Below, piece after piece: positions 45,024 through 53,420 of a DNA stretch of 64,000 nucleotides. Position 1 is the stretch's first letter, and each line of letters starts with the position of its first letter. The stretch is from contig NZ_JARXWG010000014.1 in NCBI RefSeq assembly GCF_029893105.1, forward strand, positions 1 to 64,000, given 5' to 3'. The notes beneath the pieces are model-generated. The model had not been told where the DNA came from. It searched no databases and worked only from the letters and a program-made list of their open reading frames with translations. The stretch is from Parabacteroides sp. PF5-9. GTDB lineage: Bacteria > Bacteroidota > Bacteroidia > Bacteroidales > Tannerellaceae. The translations under genes were made by a program, and so were the position numbers.

Positions 45024-46340
45024 ATGGTAAATACGGTTCGTAAATACATTCAGGAGTATCAGTTGTTGGAGGAAAACCGGCCGGTTCTGGTCGGATTGAG
45101 CGGAGGTGCGGACTCGGTTGCGCTGATCGCTGTTTTGAAACGATTAGGATACTCTTGTCTGGCGGCTCATTGTAATTTTCATTTACGGGGTGAAGAGTCG
45201 GATCGGGATGAGGCTTTTGTGTGTCAACTTACCGAACAATTAAATGTACCGCTAGTTCGCATCGATTTTGATACCATTAACTATGCCGAACAAAACCACA
45301 TCTCTATTGAAATGGCTGCTCGTGAACTGCGGTATAGCTGGTTTGAAGAAAAACGAAAGGAATTGAAGGCACAGGCGATAGCTGTGGCGCATCATCAGGA
45401 TGACAGTATCGAAACGCTTTTATTGAATCTTATTCGTGGGACGGGTATTAAAGGGCTGACAGGTATTTCTCCGAAAAATGGGTCTGTTGTACGACCTTTA
45501 CTTGCTGTTAACAGGGAAACGATCATTTCCTGGTTAAAAGAACAGCAATTGGAATATGTGGACGACAGTACGAATACGGATGATGCCTATAAACGTAACT
45601 TTGTACGTATCCACCTGATCCCTTTGATGGAAAAACTGAACCCTTCAGTCAGAATCGCTTTGGCGCGGACAGCCGACCATCTTTCAGAAGCAGAAGTGAT
45701 CTATGATCGTGTGATTGAAGAGGCTCGTGAAAAAATATTTACGGAAAGCCACAAAATGTCAATTGGAGAACTTCTTAAATATCCTTCTCCGAAGACCATT
45801 TTATATGAGTTGCTGAAGCCGTTCGGATTTACCCGGATCGTTTCGAATGAACTATTTTTAGCTTTGGACAGAGAATCGGGTAGACAATTTTATTCCGCAT
45901 CTTATCGCTTGGTGAAAGATCGGGAATATCTGCTGTTGGAAGCGATAGAAAAGCACTCTTTGTCGACATATATAATAAATGTAGAGGAAGGGGAGTGGCG
46001 TGGGCCGATTGAACTCTTTTTTCAGAAAATTGTTGTAGATAAAGAGTTCAGGATTGAAAAAGATAAATATACCGCTTATTTTGACTATGATCAGCTGCAT
46101 TTCCCTTTAACACTTCGATTGTGGCAGACTGGAGATTGGTTTGTCCCTTTTGGTATGCAGGGGCGAAAAAAACTGAGTGATTATTTTTCCGATCGGAAAC
46201 TCAGTCGGATAGATAAAGAGCAGATATGGCTTCTCTGTAGCGGCGAGAATATCATTTGGATTGTTGGTGAACGAAGTGATAACCGTTTCCGGGTAGATAA
46301 TGCGACAAAACAGGTCTTGAAGGTAAAATTTTCCCTATAA
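45024..46340 (+). CDS. tilS: tRNA(Ile)-lysidine synthetase
   Basis: TilS converts C34 of tRNA-Ile(CAU) to lysidine so that it reads AUA. The 438 residues have the PP-loop SGGADSVALIA, HCNFHLRGEESDRDEAFV and AVAHHQDDSIETLLLNLIRGTGIKGL. The C-terminal TilS domains contain LRLWQTGDWFVPFGMQGRKKLSDYFSDRK. All key segments are intact. It lies 72 bp after the zinc-ribbon gene. Confidence 0.96.
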   Translation: MVNTVRKYIQEYQLLEENRPVLVGLSGGADSVALIAVLKRLGYSCLAAHCNFHLRGEESDRDEAFVCQLTEQLNVPLVRIDFDTINYAEQNHISIEMAARELRYSWFEEKRKELKAQAIAVAHHQDDSIETLLLNLIRGTGIKGLTGISPKNGSVVRPLLAVNRETIISWLKEQQLEYVDDSTNTDDAYKRNFVRIHLIPLMEKLNPSVRIALARTADHLSEAEVIYDRVIEEAREKIFTESHKMSIGELLKYPSPKTILYELLKPFGFTRIVSNELFLALDRESGRQFYSASYRLVKDREYLLLEAIEKHSLSTYIINVEEGEWRGPIELFFQKIVVDKEFRIEKDKYTAYFDYDQLHFPLTLRLWQTGDWFVPFGMQGRKKLSDYFSDRKLSRIDKEQIWLLCSGENIIWIVGERSDNRFRVDNATKQVLKVKFSL

Positions 46341-46366
46341 AAAGATTGGATATATAAAAAAGTTCT

Positions 46367-46374
46367 TACATTTG
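46367..46374 (+). promoter_or_regulatory. Bacteroidota -7 promoter element of rho, with a long leader
   Basis: TACATTTG lies 171 bp before the ATG at 46546. The leader holds a T-run (46432-46438), a mixed palindrome around GATATC and no clear frame. Such a long leader is unusual in this window. Confidence 0.55.
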
Positions 46375-46545
46375 CGCAGATTTACTCCGCAGATCTGTTT
46401 CCAATCAAATCGAATGAGGTAAACAATCCGGTTTTTTTCATAATAAAGATATTTATTCAATCAAAATAAGATATAATGATAGTGATATCACGTATCGCGC
46501 TAAAAGTGTGGTATGTCTCATGTCACGTGTTATTTACTTCACAAT

Positions 46546-48564
46546 ATGCAAAAATACAACATTTTAGAACTAAATGAGAAACTCCTGCCAGAACTACAAG
46601 CGATCGCTGAGGAGTTAGGTATAAAAAAAATCAATAGCTTTAAAAAAGAAGAACTGGTTTATCGTATATTAGATGAACAAGCGATTTCATTAGCTGGTAT
46701 TCAGGTAGAAAAACAGAAAGAAAAAGAGGCTAAAAAAGCCGAAAGTCGTGTGAAAAAAGACCGACCGGAAAAAGCAACAAAAACTCCCGCAGCCAAAAAG
46801 GCGAAAACAGCAAAAGCTGAAGTGACTGCAGAGGAAAAGAAAGTTGTAAAAACGGTAGAAAAGAAACAACCTGAGGAAGAAAAACAGGCTGAACTGGATT
46901 TTCAACCTGAGCGTAAAAAAAGAGTTCGTATTGAAAAGAAAGAGAAAGTAGCAGGTGCTGCTGTCCCTACGGAAAATAATAAAGGAGTGGTCGTATCGAA
47001 AACGCCTCAAACAGTAGCAACCGTCATAGAAACTCCTGATGAAAAGCCAAAGAAAGAGAAAAAGGTAAAAAAGGAGAAAGATGATGTGGTTGAAATATCC
47101 GGTGAACAACCGTTACTTCCACCTGTTACAGCAGAAGCGAATAAGGAAGAACGATTACCGGAGGCTACGCAGGAAGAAAAAGTTGAAATTGTTCTTCCGG
47201 CGACAACAGAAGAAGAACCTAAAAGGGTTGTTTTCAGACATCCGGATGCAAAATCTGTCCTCGATCAGGTTTTTCCATTCTCCTCTTCTCCTACCAAACC
47301 GGAAACTAAAGTTCAGAATGAACAAAATAGCGTTCAACAACCTGGAAACAATAAACAGGTCAATAACCGTCAGAATAATCACAATAATAAGAATAACAAC
47401 AATAATAATGCTCCACAAGAGAAGATATACGATTTTGACGGTATCTTAACCGGAGTCGGTGTATTGGAAATGATGCAGGACGGTTATGGTTTCTTGCGTT
47501 CATCCGATTATAATTATCTGACTTCTCCTGATGATATCTATGTCTCTCAATCACAAATCAAACTGTTCGGTTTAAAAACAGGTGATGTCGTAGAAGGAGC
47601 TATTCGTCCTCCGAAAGAAGGTGAGAAATATTTCCCATTGGTAAAAGTCGATAAAATAAATGGACGATTACCGGAAGATGTGCGTGACCGTGTTCCTTTT
47701 GATCACCTGACACCGTTGTTCCCTGATGAGAAATTTATGTTGACGGCTCGTCGCTCGCCTAAGGTGCATGATCAGATTGCTGTTCGTGTGGTTGATTTAT
47801 TCTCACCGATAGGTAAAGGGCAACGTGGATTGATTGTGGCTCAACCGAAAACGGGTAAGACTATGTTGTTGAAAGATATTGCTAATGCGATAGCAACGAA
47901 TCATCCGGAAGTGTATATGATTATTCTTTTGATCGATGAACGCCCGGAGGAGGTGACAGATATGGCTAGAAGTGTCGATGCAGAAGTGATTGCTTCTACT
48001 TTTGACGAACCGGCAGAACGACATGTAAAAATTGCTGAGATCGTTTTAAATAAAGCGAAACGAATGGTTGAATGTGGACACGATGTTGTTATCCTGTTGG
48101 ATTCAATAACTCGTTTGGCTCGGGCTTATAATACAGTACAACCAGCTTCAGGAAAAGTGCTTTCCGGAGGGGTGGACGCCAATGCACTTCAAAAACCCAA
48201 ACGATTCTTTGGAGCGGCCCGTAATATAGAGAATGGTGGTAGTTTGACTATTCTGGCCACGGCTTTGACAGAGACCGGATCAAAAATGGATGATGTCATC
48301 TTTGAAGAATTTAAAGGTACGGGTAATATGGAATTACAACTGGATCGTAAATTGTCTAATAAACGTATCTATCCGGCAGTGGATATTACGGCTTCCAGTA
48401 CACGTCGTGATGATCTGTTACAGGATGATAGTACGTTGAACAGGATGTGGATTTTACGTAAATACCTGGCAGATATGAATTCGTTGGAAGCTATGGAGTT
48501 TGTAAAAAAACGTATGGAGAATACAACAGACAATATGGAATTTTTAGCTTCAATGAACGGTTGA
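46546..48564 (+). CDS. rho: Transcription termination factor Rho with large disordered insert
   Basis: Rho is the hexameric RNA-dependent ATPase that ends transcription. I use ATG 46546 (672 residues); the frame extends to 46513 but that N-terminus is not Rho-like. Domains: Rho_N at about 1-45, a charged Lys/Glu-rich linker at about 50-265, an Asn-rich stretch at about 266-287 and the RNA-binding cold-shock domain from about 295. Walker A QPKTGKT is at about 433 and [16 protein letters not shown] follows, with the Q/R loops. The insert is far longer than in Escherichia coli Rho (419 residues). A hairpin terminator follows the stop. Confidence 0.96.
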   Translation: MQKYNILELNEKLLPELQAIAEELGIKKINSFKKEELVYRILDEQAISLAGIQVEKQKEKEAKKAESRVKKDRPEKATKTPAAKKAKTAKAEVTAEEKKVVKTVEKKQPEEEKQAELDFQPERKKRVRIEKKEKVAGAAVPTENNKGVVVSKTPQTVATVIETPDEKPKKEKKVKKEKDDVVEISGEQPLLPPVTAEANKEERLPEATQEEKVEIVLPATTEEEPKRVVFRHPDAKSVLDQVFPFSSSPTKPETKVQNEQNSVQQPGNNKQVNNRQNNHNNKNNNNNNAPQEKIYDFDGILTGVGVLEMMQDGYGFLRSSDYNYLTSPDDIYVSQSQIKLFGLKTGDVVEGAIRPPKEGEKYFPLVKVDKINGRLPEDVRDRVPFDHLTPLFPDEKFMLTARRSPKVHDQIAVRVVDLFSPIGKGQRGLIVAQPKTGKTMLLKDIANAIATNHPEVYMIILLIDERPEEVTDMARSVDAEVIASTFDEPAERHVKIAEIVLNKAKRMVECGHDVVILLDSITRLARAYNTVQPASGKVLSGGVDANALQKPKRFFGAARNIENGGSLTILATALTETGSKMDDVIFEEFKGTGNMELQLDRKLSNKRIYPAVDITASSTRRDDLLQDDSTLNRMWILRKYLADMNSLEAMEFVKKRMENTTDNMEFLASMNG

Positions 48565-48590
48565 TCCATAGTTGTTTTGAGATAAGACGA

Positions 48591-48624
48591 GAGGTGAACG
48601 GCAGAGCGGTTCACCTCTTTTTCT
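48591..48624 (+). terminator. Intrinsic terminator of rho
   Basis: GAGGTGAAC at 48591-48599 pairs with GTTCACCTC at 48609-48617 around a 9-nt loop and is followed by a T-rich run. Confidence 0.9.
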
Positions 48625-48641
48625 TTTATAAACTTTTCCTG

Positions 48642-48665
48642 TACGGAAAAGTTTCCGTAAGTTTG
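48642..48665 (+). promoter_or_regulatory. Promoter of the lipid operon with overlapping 18-bp inverted repeat
   Basis: TAAGTTTG at 48658-48665 matches TAnnTTTG and lies 15 bp before the ATG at 48681. TACGGAAA at 48642-48649 and TTTCCGTA at 48652-48659 form a perfect 8-bp inverted repeat around AG. Its right arm ends on the first two bases of the -7 box. This is the geometry of a repressor or activator operator. Confidence 0.55.
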
Positions 48666-48680
48666 CAACTTGAAAAAAGT

Positions 48681-49157
48681 ATGCCCATGTTTAAGGATAA
48701 AACAATCGTTTATACTTCCGGTACATTTGATATGTTTCATTACAATCATTTGCGGATGATCAATTATGCCAGAAGTTTAGCAGATCTATTAATTGTTGGA
48801 GTAAGTACGGATGAATTGGTTTCCTCCTATAAAGCGGCTCCTATTATTCCGTTCAATGAACGTTTACAGATTATTGAAGCATTAAAAACACCGGATATTG
48901 TTATTCCTCAACATACTTTGGATCATACGGAAATCGTAAAGAAACTCAATATAGATGCCTTTGTAGTCGGAGATGACTGGTATGGAAAATACGACTATCT
49001 GAAAGAGTTGAATGTACAGGTTTTTTATTTTCCTTATGGAACAGGTGTCTCTTCTTCAAATTTGAAAAAAACGATTCATGATTCGTATGAAGCGACCTTG
49101 AATTCTCAACGACAGTCCAAGCCTGTGACTGTAAAGGGTTCTCACGAAAAAGAGTGA
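48681..49157 (+). CDS. Cytidylyltransferase-family nucleotidyltransferase (TagD-like)
   Basis: The 158-residue protein has the nucleotidyltransferase fold of TagD and ethanolamine-phosphate or glycerol-3-phosphate cytidylyltransferases. Marks are TSGTFDMFHYNHLRMINYAR, LIVGVSTDELVSSYK, PFNERLQIIEAL, VGDDWYGKYDYL and the GVSSSNLKK end. The usual HxGH motif reads HYNH here. It would activate a phospho-alcohol as a CDP derivative for the CDP-alcohol phosphotransferase two genes on. ATG 48681 is used; 48687 is also possible. It is the first gene of a four-gene operon. Confidence 0.85.
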   Translation: MPMFKDKTIVYTSGTFDMFHYNHLRMINYARSLADLLIVGVSTDELVSSYKAAPIIPFNERLQIIEALKTPDIVIPQHTLDHTEIVKKLNIDAFVVGDDWYGKYDYLKELNVQVFYFPYGTGVSSSNLKKTIHDSYEATLNSQRQSKPVTVKGSHEKE

Positions 49158-49163
49158 TTTTTG

Positions 49164-49892
49164 ATGAAAAAATATGCTTTAATTACCGGTGGTACGAAAG
49201 GTATTGGAAAAGCTGTTGCACTCTGTTTAGGGAAAGCCGGTTATAATCTTTTACTGACTTATGCGACTGATAGCGTATTGGCTGAAGAAACTCAAAAAGA
49301 GTTGAGTGGTCTGTGTGGAGTCAAAGTGTCGGTTGTACAAGCGGATATCACTCAACGAGTTGCAATTGGCGTAATCGCTGACTATCTGACAACTCACGAT
49401 TTATTGTTGGATGCTGTAGTGATGAATGCCGGATTGACTTGCCGGGATCCTTTTGAGCAGATGACGATGGAGAGTTGGGAAAAGGTATTCTTTGGCAATG
49501 TTCATTTCCCGGTATTTCTTTTACAGCGAATTATTCAGCAAATAAAAAAGGAAGGGAGTGTTGTGTTTACCGGTTCCTTGATGGGTATTCAGCCGCATTC
49601 TGTCTCGTTGGCCTATGGGGTAACAAAGGGGGCTGTTCATTCATTGGTGAAAAATCTGGTAAAATTTCTTGAACCTTACGACGTGCGGGTAAATGGAGTT
49701 GCTCCTGGTTTTGTGGATACGGAATGGCAAAAAACAAAACCGGCAGAGATTAGGCGTAATATTGAAAATAAAACATCATTGGGACGTTTTTGTGAGCCGG
49801 AAGAATTGGCCGAAGTCTATAAGATGTTGATTGAAAATAAGTATTTTAACGGAGAAATAGTTGTTGTTGATGGTGGCTATTTGTATAAATAA
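49164..49892 (+). CDS. Short-chain dehydrogenase/reductase (FabG-like)
   Basis: The 242-residue enzyme reduces a keto group with NAD(P)H. It has the cofactor motif TGGTKGIGKAV, the NAG motif in VVMNAGLT, and the catalytic Ser (FTGSLMG) and Tyr-xxx-Lys (YGVTK). The C-terminal VNGVAPGFVDTEW is typical of FabG-like SDRs. FabG, or a 3-ketosphinganine reductase as described in Bacteroides, are both possible; the lipid-operon context favours a lipid substrate. I use ATG 49164, 6 bp after the previous gene. Confidence 0.9.
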   Translation: MKKYALITGGTKGIGKAVALCLGKAGYNLLLTYATDSVLAEETQKELSGLCGVKVSVVQADITQRVAIGVIADYLTTHDLLLDAVVMNAGLTCRDPFEQMTMESWEKVFFGNVHFPVFLLQRIIQQIKKEGSVVFTGSLMGIQPHSVSLAYGVTKGAVHSLVKNLVKFLEPYDVRVNGVAPGFVDTEWQKTKPAEIRRNIENKTSLGRFCEPEELAEVYKMLIENKYFNGEIVVVDGGYLYK

Positions 49893-49898
49893 TTGGTG

Positions 49899-50792
49899 AT
49901 GGGTGAGTTGAATAAAGAATACGAATCATCCTTAAAGTCCATTGAAACAGAGAATTTCATTGATCGGATATTCTATCGTCCGGTTGGTTTCAGGATAGCT
50001 CGTTTGTTACGGGGGACAGGTATAACCCCTAATATGGTGACTATATTGTCCATCTTTGTGGGTGCAGCAGCCGGATTTTTCTTTTATCAAGGGAGTTTAT
50101 TGTATGCCGTTTGTGGTATTTCAGTGCTTATATTGGCCAATATCCTGGATTGTGTCGACGGACAGTTAGCTCGTTTGACAGGTATTAAATCTGAGATAGG
50201 CCGGATATTGGATGGTGTTGCCGGAGATATCTGGTTTGCTTGTATCTATGTCGGATTGGCTTTACGTTTATCACAGTTATATGATAATTATTGGTTTTTT
50301 GCCTTAGCTGTTTTATCCGGTTTTTCCCATTTGATTCAGGCCAATATTACGGACTATTATAAAACGCTCCATTTATATTTTATCAGTAAAGAAAAGGGAG
50401 CAGAGTTTCAGACTCCGGATCAGATCAAATTGCATCAAGAAAAATCAGTTCAGGGGATTAATAAGTTTTTTTATTTCCTATACTTATGGTATACCTTGTT
50501 TCAGGTAAAGGTTACTCCTAAACTTCAACAGTTACTCATCCGGTTACATACGCGTTATGGTGATGATATACCGGAAGATATTCGTATTGCATTCCGGAAA
50601 AAGAGTTGTCAATTGATGCCTTTAATTGATATGTTGACTTTTAACGGACGTACAATTATGATGTTTCTGATTGTTTTGTCAGGGTATGTCTGGATCTATT
50701 TCTTATATGAAATAATAGTTTTGAATCTCGTGTTAGCGATAGCTATGCATAAACACGAAAAAATGTGTACTTCTTTTTTGAATGAATTATGA
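49899..50792 (+). CDS. CDP-alcohol phosphatidyltransferase-family protein
   Basis: This integral membrane enzyme moves a phospho-group from a CDP-alcohol to a lipid or alcohol acceptor. The 297-residue protein has about six helices. The signature is at about residues 85-110: DCVDGQLARLTGIKSEIG followed by RILDGVAGD. The motif fits DxxDGxxAR-x8-GxxxDxxxD except the last Asp, which is Gly, with Asp one residue later. I use ATG 49899. It is 6 bp after the SDR gene and overlaps the acyltransferase gene by 4 bp. Confidence 0.88.
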   Translation: MGELNKEYESSLKSIETENFIDRIFYRPVGFRIARLLRGTGITPNMVTILSIFVGAAAGFFFYQGSLLYAVCGISVLILANILDCVDGQLARLTGIKSEIGRILDGVAGDIWFACIYVGLALRLSQLYDNYWFFALAVLSGFSHLIQANITDYYKTLHLYFISKEKGAEFQTPDQIKLHQEKSVQGINKFFYFLYLWYTLFQVKVTPKLQQLLIRLHTRYGDDIPEDIRIAFRKKSCQLMPLIDMLTFNGRTIMMFLIVLSGYVWIYFLYEIIVLNLVLAIAMHKHEKMCTSFLNEL

Positions 50793-51616
50793 AAGAGACT
50801 GTAGTTGATATCAATGATTTACAAAAAATAGTTCCTTTTTTTAGGTCTCGTTTTGGAAAACTCATCGGAAAGGCTGCAATTAAATTATTTAGTATTGATA
50901 AAGTCAACAGAGTACATGCTAATAATTGTCATTTAAGAGGTTCTGCGTTTACTTCTGCTATCTTAAATGATCCGATTATTGACTTAAAATATGAAGTGCA
51001 CAACAAAGAGATTCTTGAGAGTCTTCCAGAAGGTGCTTTTATCACGGTTTCCAATCATCCGATAGGTTCATTGGATGGGATTATGTTGATTGATATATTT
51101 GCATCACGTCGTCCCGATTTTAAAGTGATGGTAAATGGTATCCTGACTCAGATAGGCGCGATGGATGATAATTTTATCTCTGTAGTTCCTGATTCGACGA
51201 ACAAAGGAGCTAATCTTGCCAATGTAAATGGGGTACGGCTTTCGCTACAACGATTACGTGAAGGTCATCCTATGGGGTTTTTTCCGGCGGGTGCGATCTC
51301 TTTTTATGATAAAAAGAAAAAGAAAATAGAGGATCTTTCCTGGGCGCATAGTGTGATTCGATTGATTCGAAAAGGAAATGTACCGGTATACCCGGTCTAT
51401 TTTGACTTTCTGAATACCCGTTTTTTTTATTGGCTGGGGAATATAGACTGGCGGATACGTACATTACGTATACCGGTGGAAGCCTTTAATAAGCGAGGCA
51501 AAAAAGCGGATGTATATATAGGAGACCCTATTCCACCCGAAGAGATTCAATCTATTACAGATGATGAGGCATTAGCCGATTTTCTATATAAACGCACATA
51601 CGCCTCAAAAAAATAA
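50789..51616 (+). CDS. 1-acylglycerol-3-phosphate acyltransferase-like (PlsC family) protein
   Basis: The 275-residue enzyme has the PlsC fold. The first motif reads SNHPIGSLDGIML, so His and Asp are separated by five residues rather than four. The third block is FFPAGAISF, and a C-terminal DVYIGDPIPPEE follows. Relatives acylate lysophospholipids, glycerol-3-phosphate or, in some Bacteroidota, other lipids. It overlaps the CDP-alcohol enzyme gene by 4 bp and closes the operon. Confidence 0.87.
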   Translation: MKETVVDINDLQKIVPFFRSRFGKLIGKAAIKLFSIDKVNRVHANNCHLRGSAFTSAILNDPIIDLKYEVHNKEILESLPEGAFITVSNHPIGSLDGIMLIDIFASRRPDFKVMVNGILTQIGAMDDNFISVVPDSTNKGANLANVNGVRLSLQRLREGHPMGFFPAGAISFYDKKKKKIEDLSWAHSVIRLIRKGNVPVYPVYFDFLNTRFFYWLGNIDWRIRTLRIPVEAFNKRGKKADVYIGDPIPPEEIQSITDDEALADFLYKRTYASKK

Positions 51617-51715
51617 ATTCTTCCCGCATTGTATCAATCTTCCATAGTGATTATTTGAATTAAGTTTGTAATTTTGTCAGGTAAACTGAAATAATTACAG
51701 ATTTTAGTAAAGCAG

Positions 51716-52903
51716 ATGGCAAAAGTTGATATTCAACAAATAAAACAACGTTTTGGTATTATAGGGAATAGTCTGGGGCTCAATCGAGCCATTGATGTGG
51801 CTTTGCAGGTTGCACCCACTGATATGTCTGTTCTTATTACTGGAGAGAGTGGAGTTGGAAAAGAGACATTCCCGCAGATTATTCATCAGAATAGTCCGCG
51901 TAAGCATGGACAATACATAGCTGTAAATTGCGGGGCAATTCCGGAAGGAACAATTGATTCGGAACTGTTTGGACATGAAAAAGGTTCATTTACGGGTGCA
52001 TTGGCAGATCGTAAAGGGTATTTTGAAGGATCCGACGGTGGAACTATTTTTTTGGATGAGGTAGGGGAGTTGCCGATTCCGACACAAGCTCGTTTGTTGC
52101 GTGTATTGGAGACCGGAGAGTTTATCAAAGTCGGTTCTTCTAAGGTGCAAAAGACCAATGTACGGATTGTTGCAGCGACCAATGTTAATCTGATGCAAGC
52201 TGTTGCTGATGGAAAATTCCGAGAAGACCTGTATTATCGTTTGAATACTGTACCTATTCAAGTACCGCCCTTACGTGAACGTTCTGAGGATATTTTGTTG
52301 TTGTTCCGGAAGTTTGCCGGTGATTGTGCAGAGAAGTACCGTATGCCGGCTATTCATCTGGATGAGGAAGCCCGGCAATTACTGACTTCCTACAGATGGC
52401 CTGGTAATGTCAGGGAACTGAAGAATATTACGGAACGTATTTCTGTTATCGAAGAAAACCGGGATGTCACAGCGGATATTTTAAGACAATATCTGCCTGA
52501 TCTGACAAGAGATAAATTACCTGTACTTGTCAAACAGGAAAGTGATCAGAAAATTTTTAATAGTGAACGTGAAATCCTTTATCAGGTATTGTTTGATATG
52601 AAAAAGGATGTGACCGAATTAAAAAAACTGGTTCATGATATCATGGGTGGAAATATACAGCCCCCCAACGATTCCGCATATGCTCATCATCCGATTCATC
52701 CGGCTGCGGTTCACCCTGTAGAGGCACCTATCCAGGAAGCAGAAGATGTGGTTGAAGAATCTCTTTCTTTGGAAGATGTGGAGAAAGAGATGATCCGAAA
52801 AGCTTTAGAACGTCATAACGGACGGAGAAAAAATGCAGCGGCTGATTTGAAAATATCAGAACGTACCTTATATCGGAAAATCAAAGAATATAATTTGGAA
52901 TAA
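51716..52903 (+). CDS. Sigma-54-dependent transcriptional activator lacking a sensor domain
   Basis: The 395-residue protein is an AAA+ enhancer-binding protein. Walker A GESGVGKE is at about 43-50, GSFTGA takes the place of the usual GAFTGA loop, and Walker B GGTIFLDEVGEL follows. Arg-finger segments and a C-terminal Fis-type helix-turn-helix (EKEMIRKALERHNGRRKNAAADLKIS) are present. There is no receiver, GAF or PAS domain before the ATPase. A His-rich linker (HHPIHPAAVHP) lies before the DNA-binding domain. It is 3 bp before lptE and 99 bp after the lipid operon. Confidence 0.92.
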   Translation: MAKVDIQQIKQRFGIIGNSLGLNRAIDVALQVAPTDMSVLITGESGVGKETFPQIIHQNSPRKHGQYIAVNCGAIPEGTIDSELFGHEKGSFTGALADRKGYFEGSDGGTIFLDEVGELPIPTQARLLRVLETGEFIKVGSSKVQKTNVRIVAATNVNLMQAVADGKFREDLYYRLNTVPIQVPPLRERSEDILLLFRKFAGDCAEKYRMPAIHLDEEARQLLTSYRWPGNVRELKNITERISVIEENRDVTADILRQYLPDLTRDKLPVLVKQESDQKIFNSEREILYQVLFDMKKDVTELKKLVHDIMGGNIQPPNDSAYAHHPIHPAAVHPVEAPIQEAEDVVEESLSLEDVEKEMIRKALERHNGRRKNAAADLKISERTLYRKIKEYNLE

Positions 52904-52906
52904 GTG

Positions 52907-53419
52907 ATGGTTAGAAAAAATATATTGGGTATTTGTTGTGTACTGTTGATGAGTATAACAGCCTGTTCTATTTCCTATAAATTCAATGGTGCTTCAATTG
53001 ATTATTCTAAGGTATCATCTATCTCTATCCATGATTTTCCGAATCAAGCTCCCATGGTATACCCTCCTTTGTCGCAGATGCTGACAGAGAAGGTTAAAGA
53101 TATTTATACGCGACAAACACGTTTGCAGATGGTTACCAGTAATGGTGATCTAGACTTGGAGGGTGAGATTATCGGTTATGAATTAACTCCTTTGGCAGTA
53201 AAAGAAAATGCGATGGAGAGTCAAACACGATTGACGATCACAATCAGAGTGCGTTATACCAACCGTACAGCGCCGGAGGATGATTATGAACAGTCGTTTA
53301 CAGCCTATCAGGAGTATGATTCTAGTAGAATGCTGGATGATGTGCAGGCTGAATTATGTACAGCCATTATCGAAGAATTAGTTGATCAGATTTATAATAC
53401 TACAGTAGCAAATTGGTAA
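52907..53419 (+). CDS. lptE: LPS assembly lipoprotein LptE
   Basis: LptE plugs the LptD barrel in the outer membrane and helps insert LPS. The 170-residue protein has a lipoprotein signal (about 1-18, lipobox Cys in SITACSIS). The LptE/RlpB-like fold follows, with YKFNGASIDYSKVSSISIHDFPNQAP and LEGEIIGYELTPLAV. I use ATG 52907, since the frame upstream offers only GTG. It is 3 bp after the sigma-54 activator gene and 1 bp before the TPR gene. Confidence 0.88.
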   Translation: MVRKNILGICCVLLMSITACSISYKFNGASIDYSKVSSISIHDFPNQAPMVYPPLSQMLTEKVKDIYTRQTRLQMVTSNGDLDLEGEIIGYELTPLAVKENAMESQTRLTITIRVRYTNRTAPEDDYEQSFTAYQEYDSSRMLDDVQAELCTAIIEELVDQIYNTTVANW

Positions 53420-53420
53420 G

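Noticed and set aside
46690-47109. Phe-rich frame on the minus strand opposite rho
   Set aside because: It mirrors the Lys/Glu codons of the Rho disordered insert and is a shadow.
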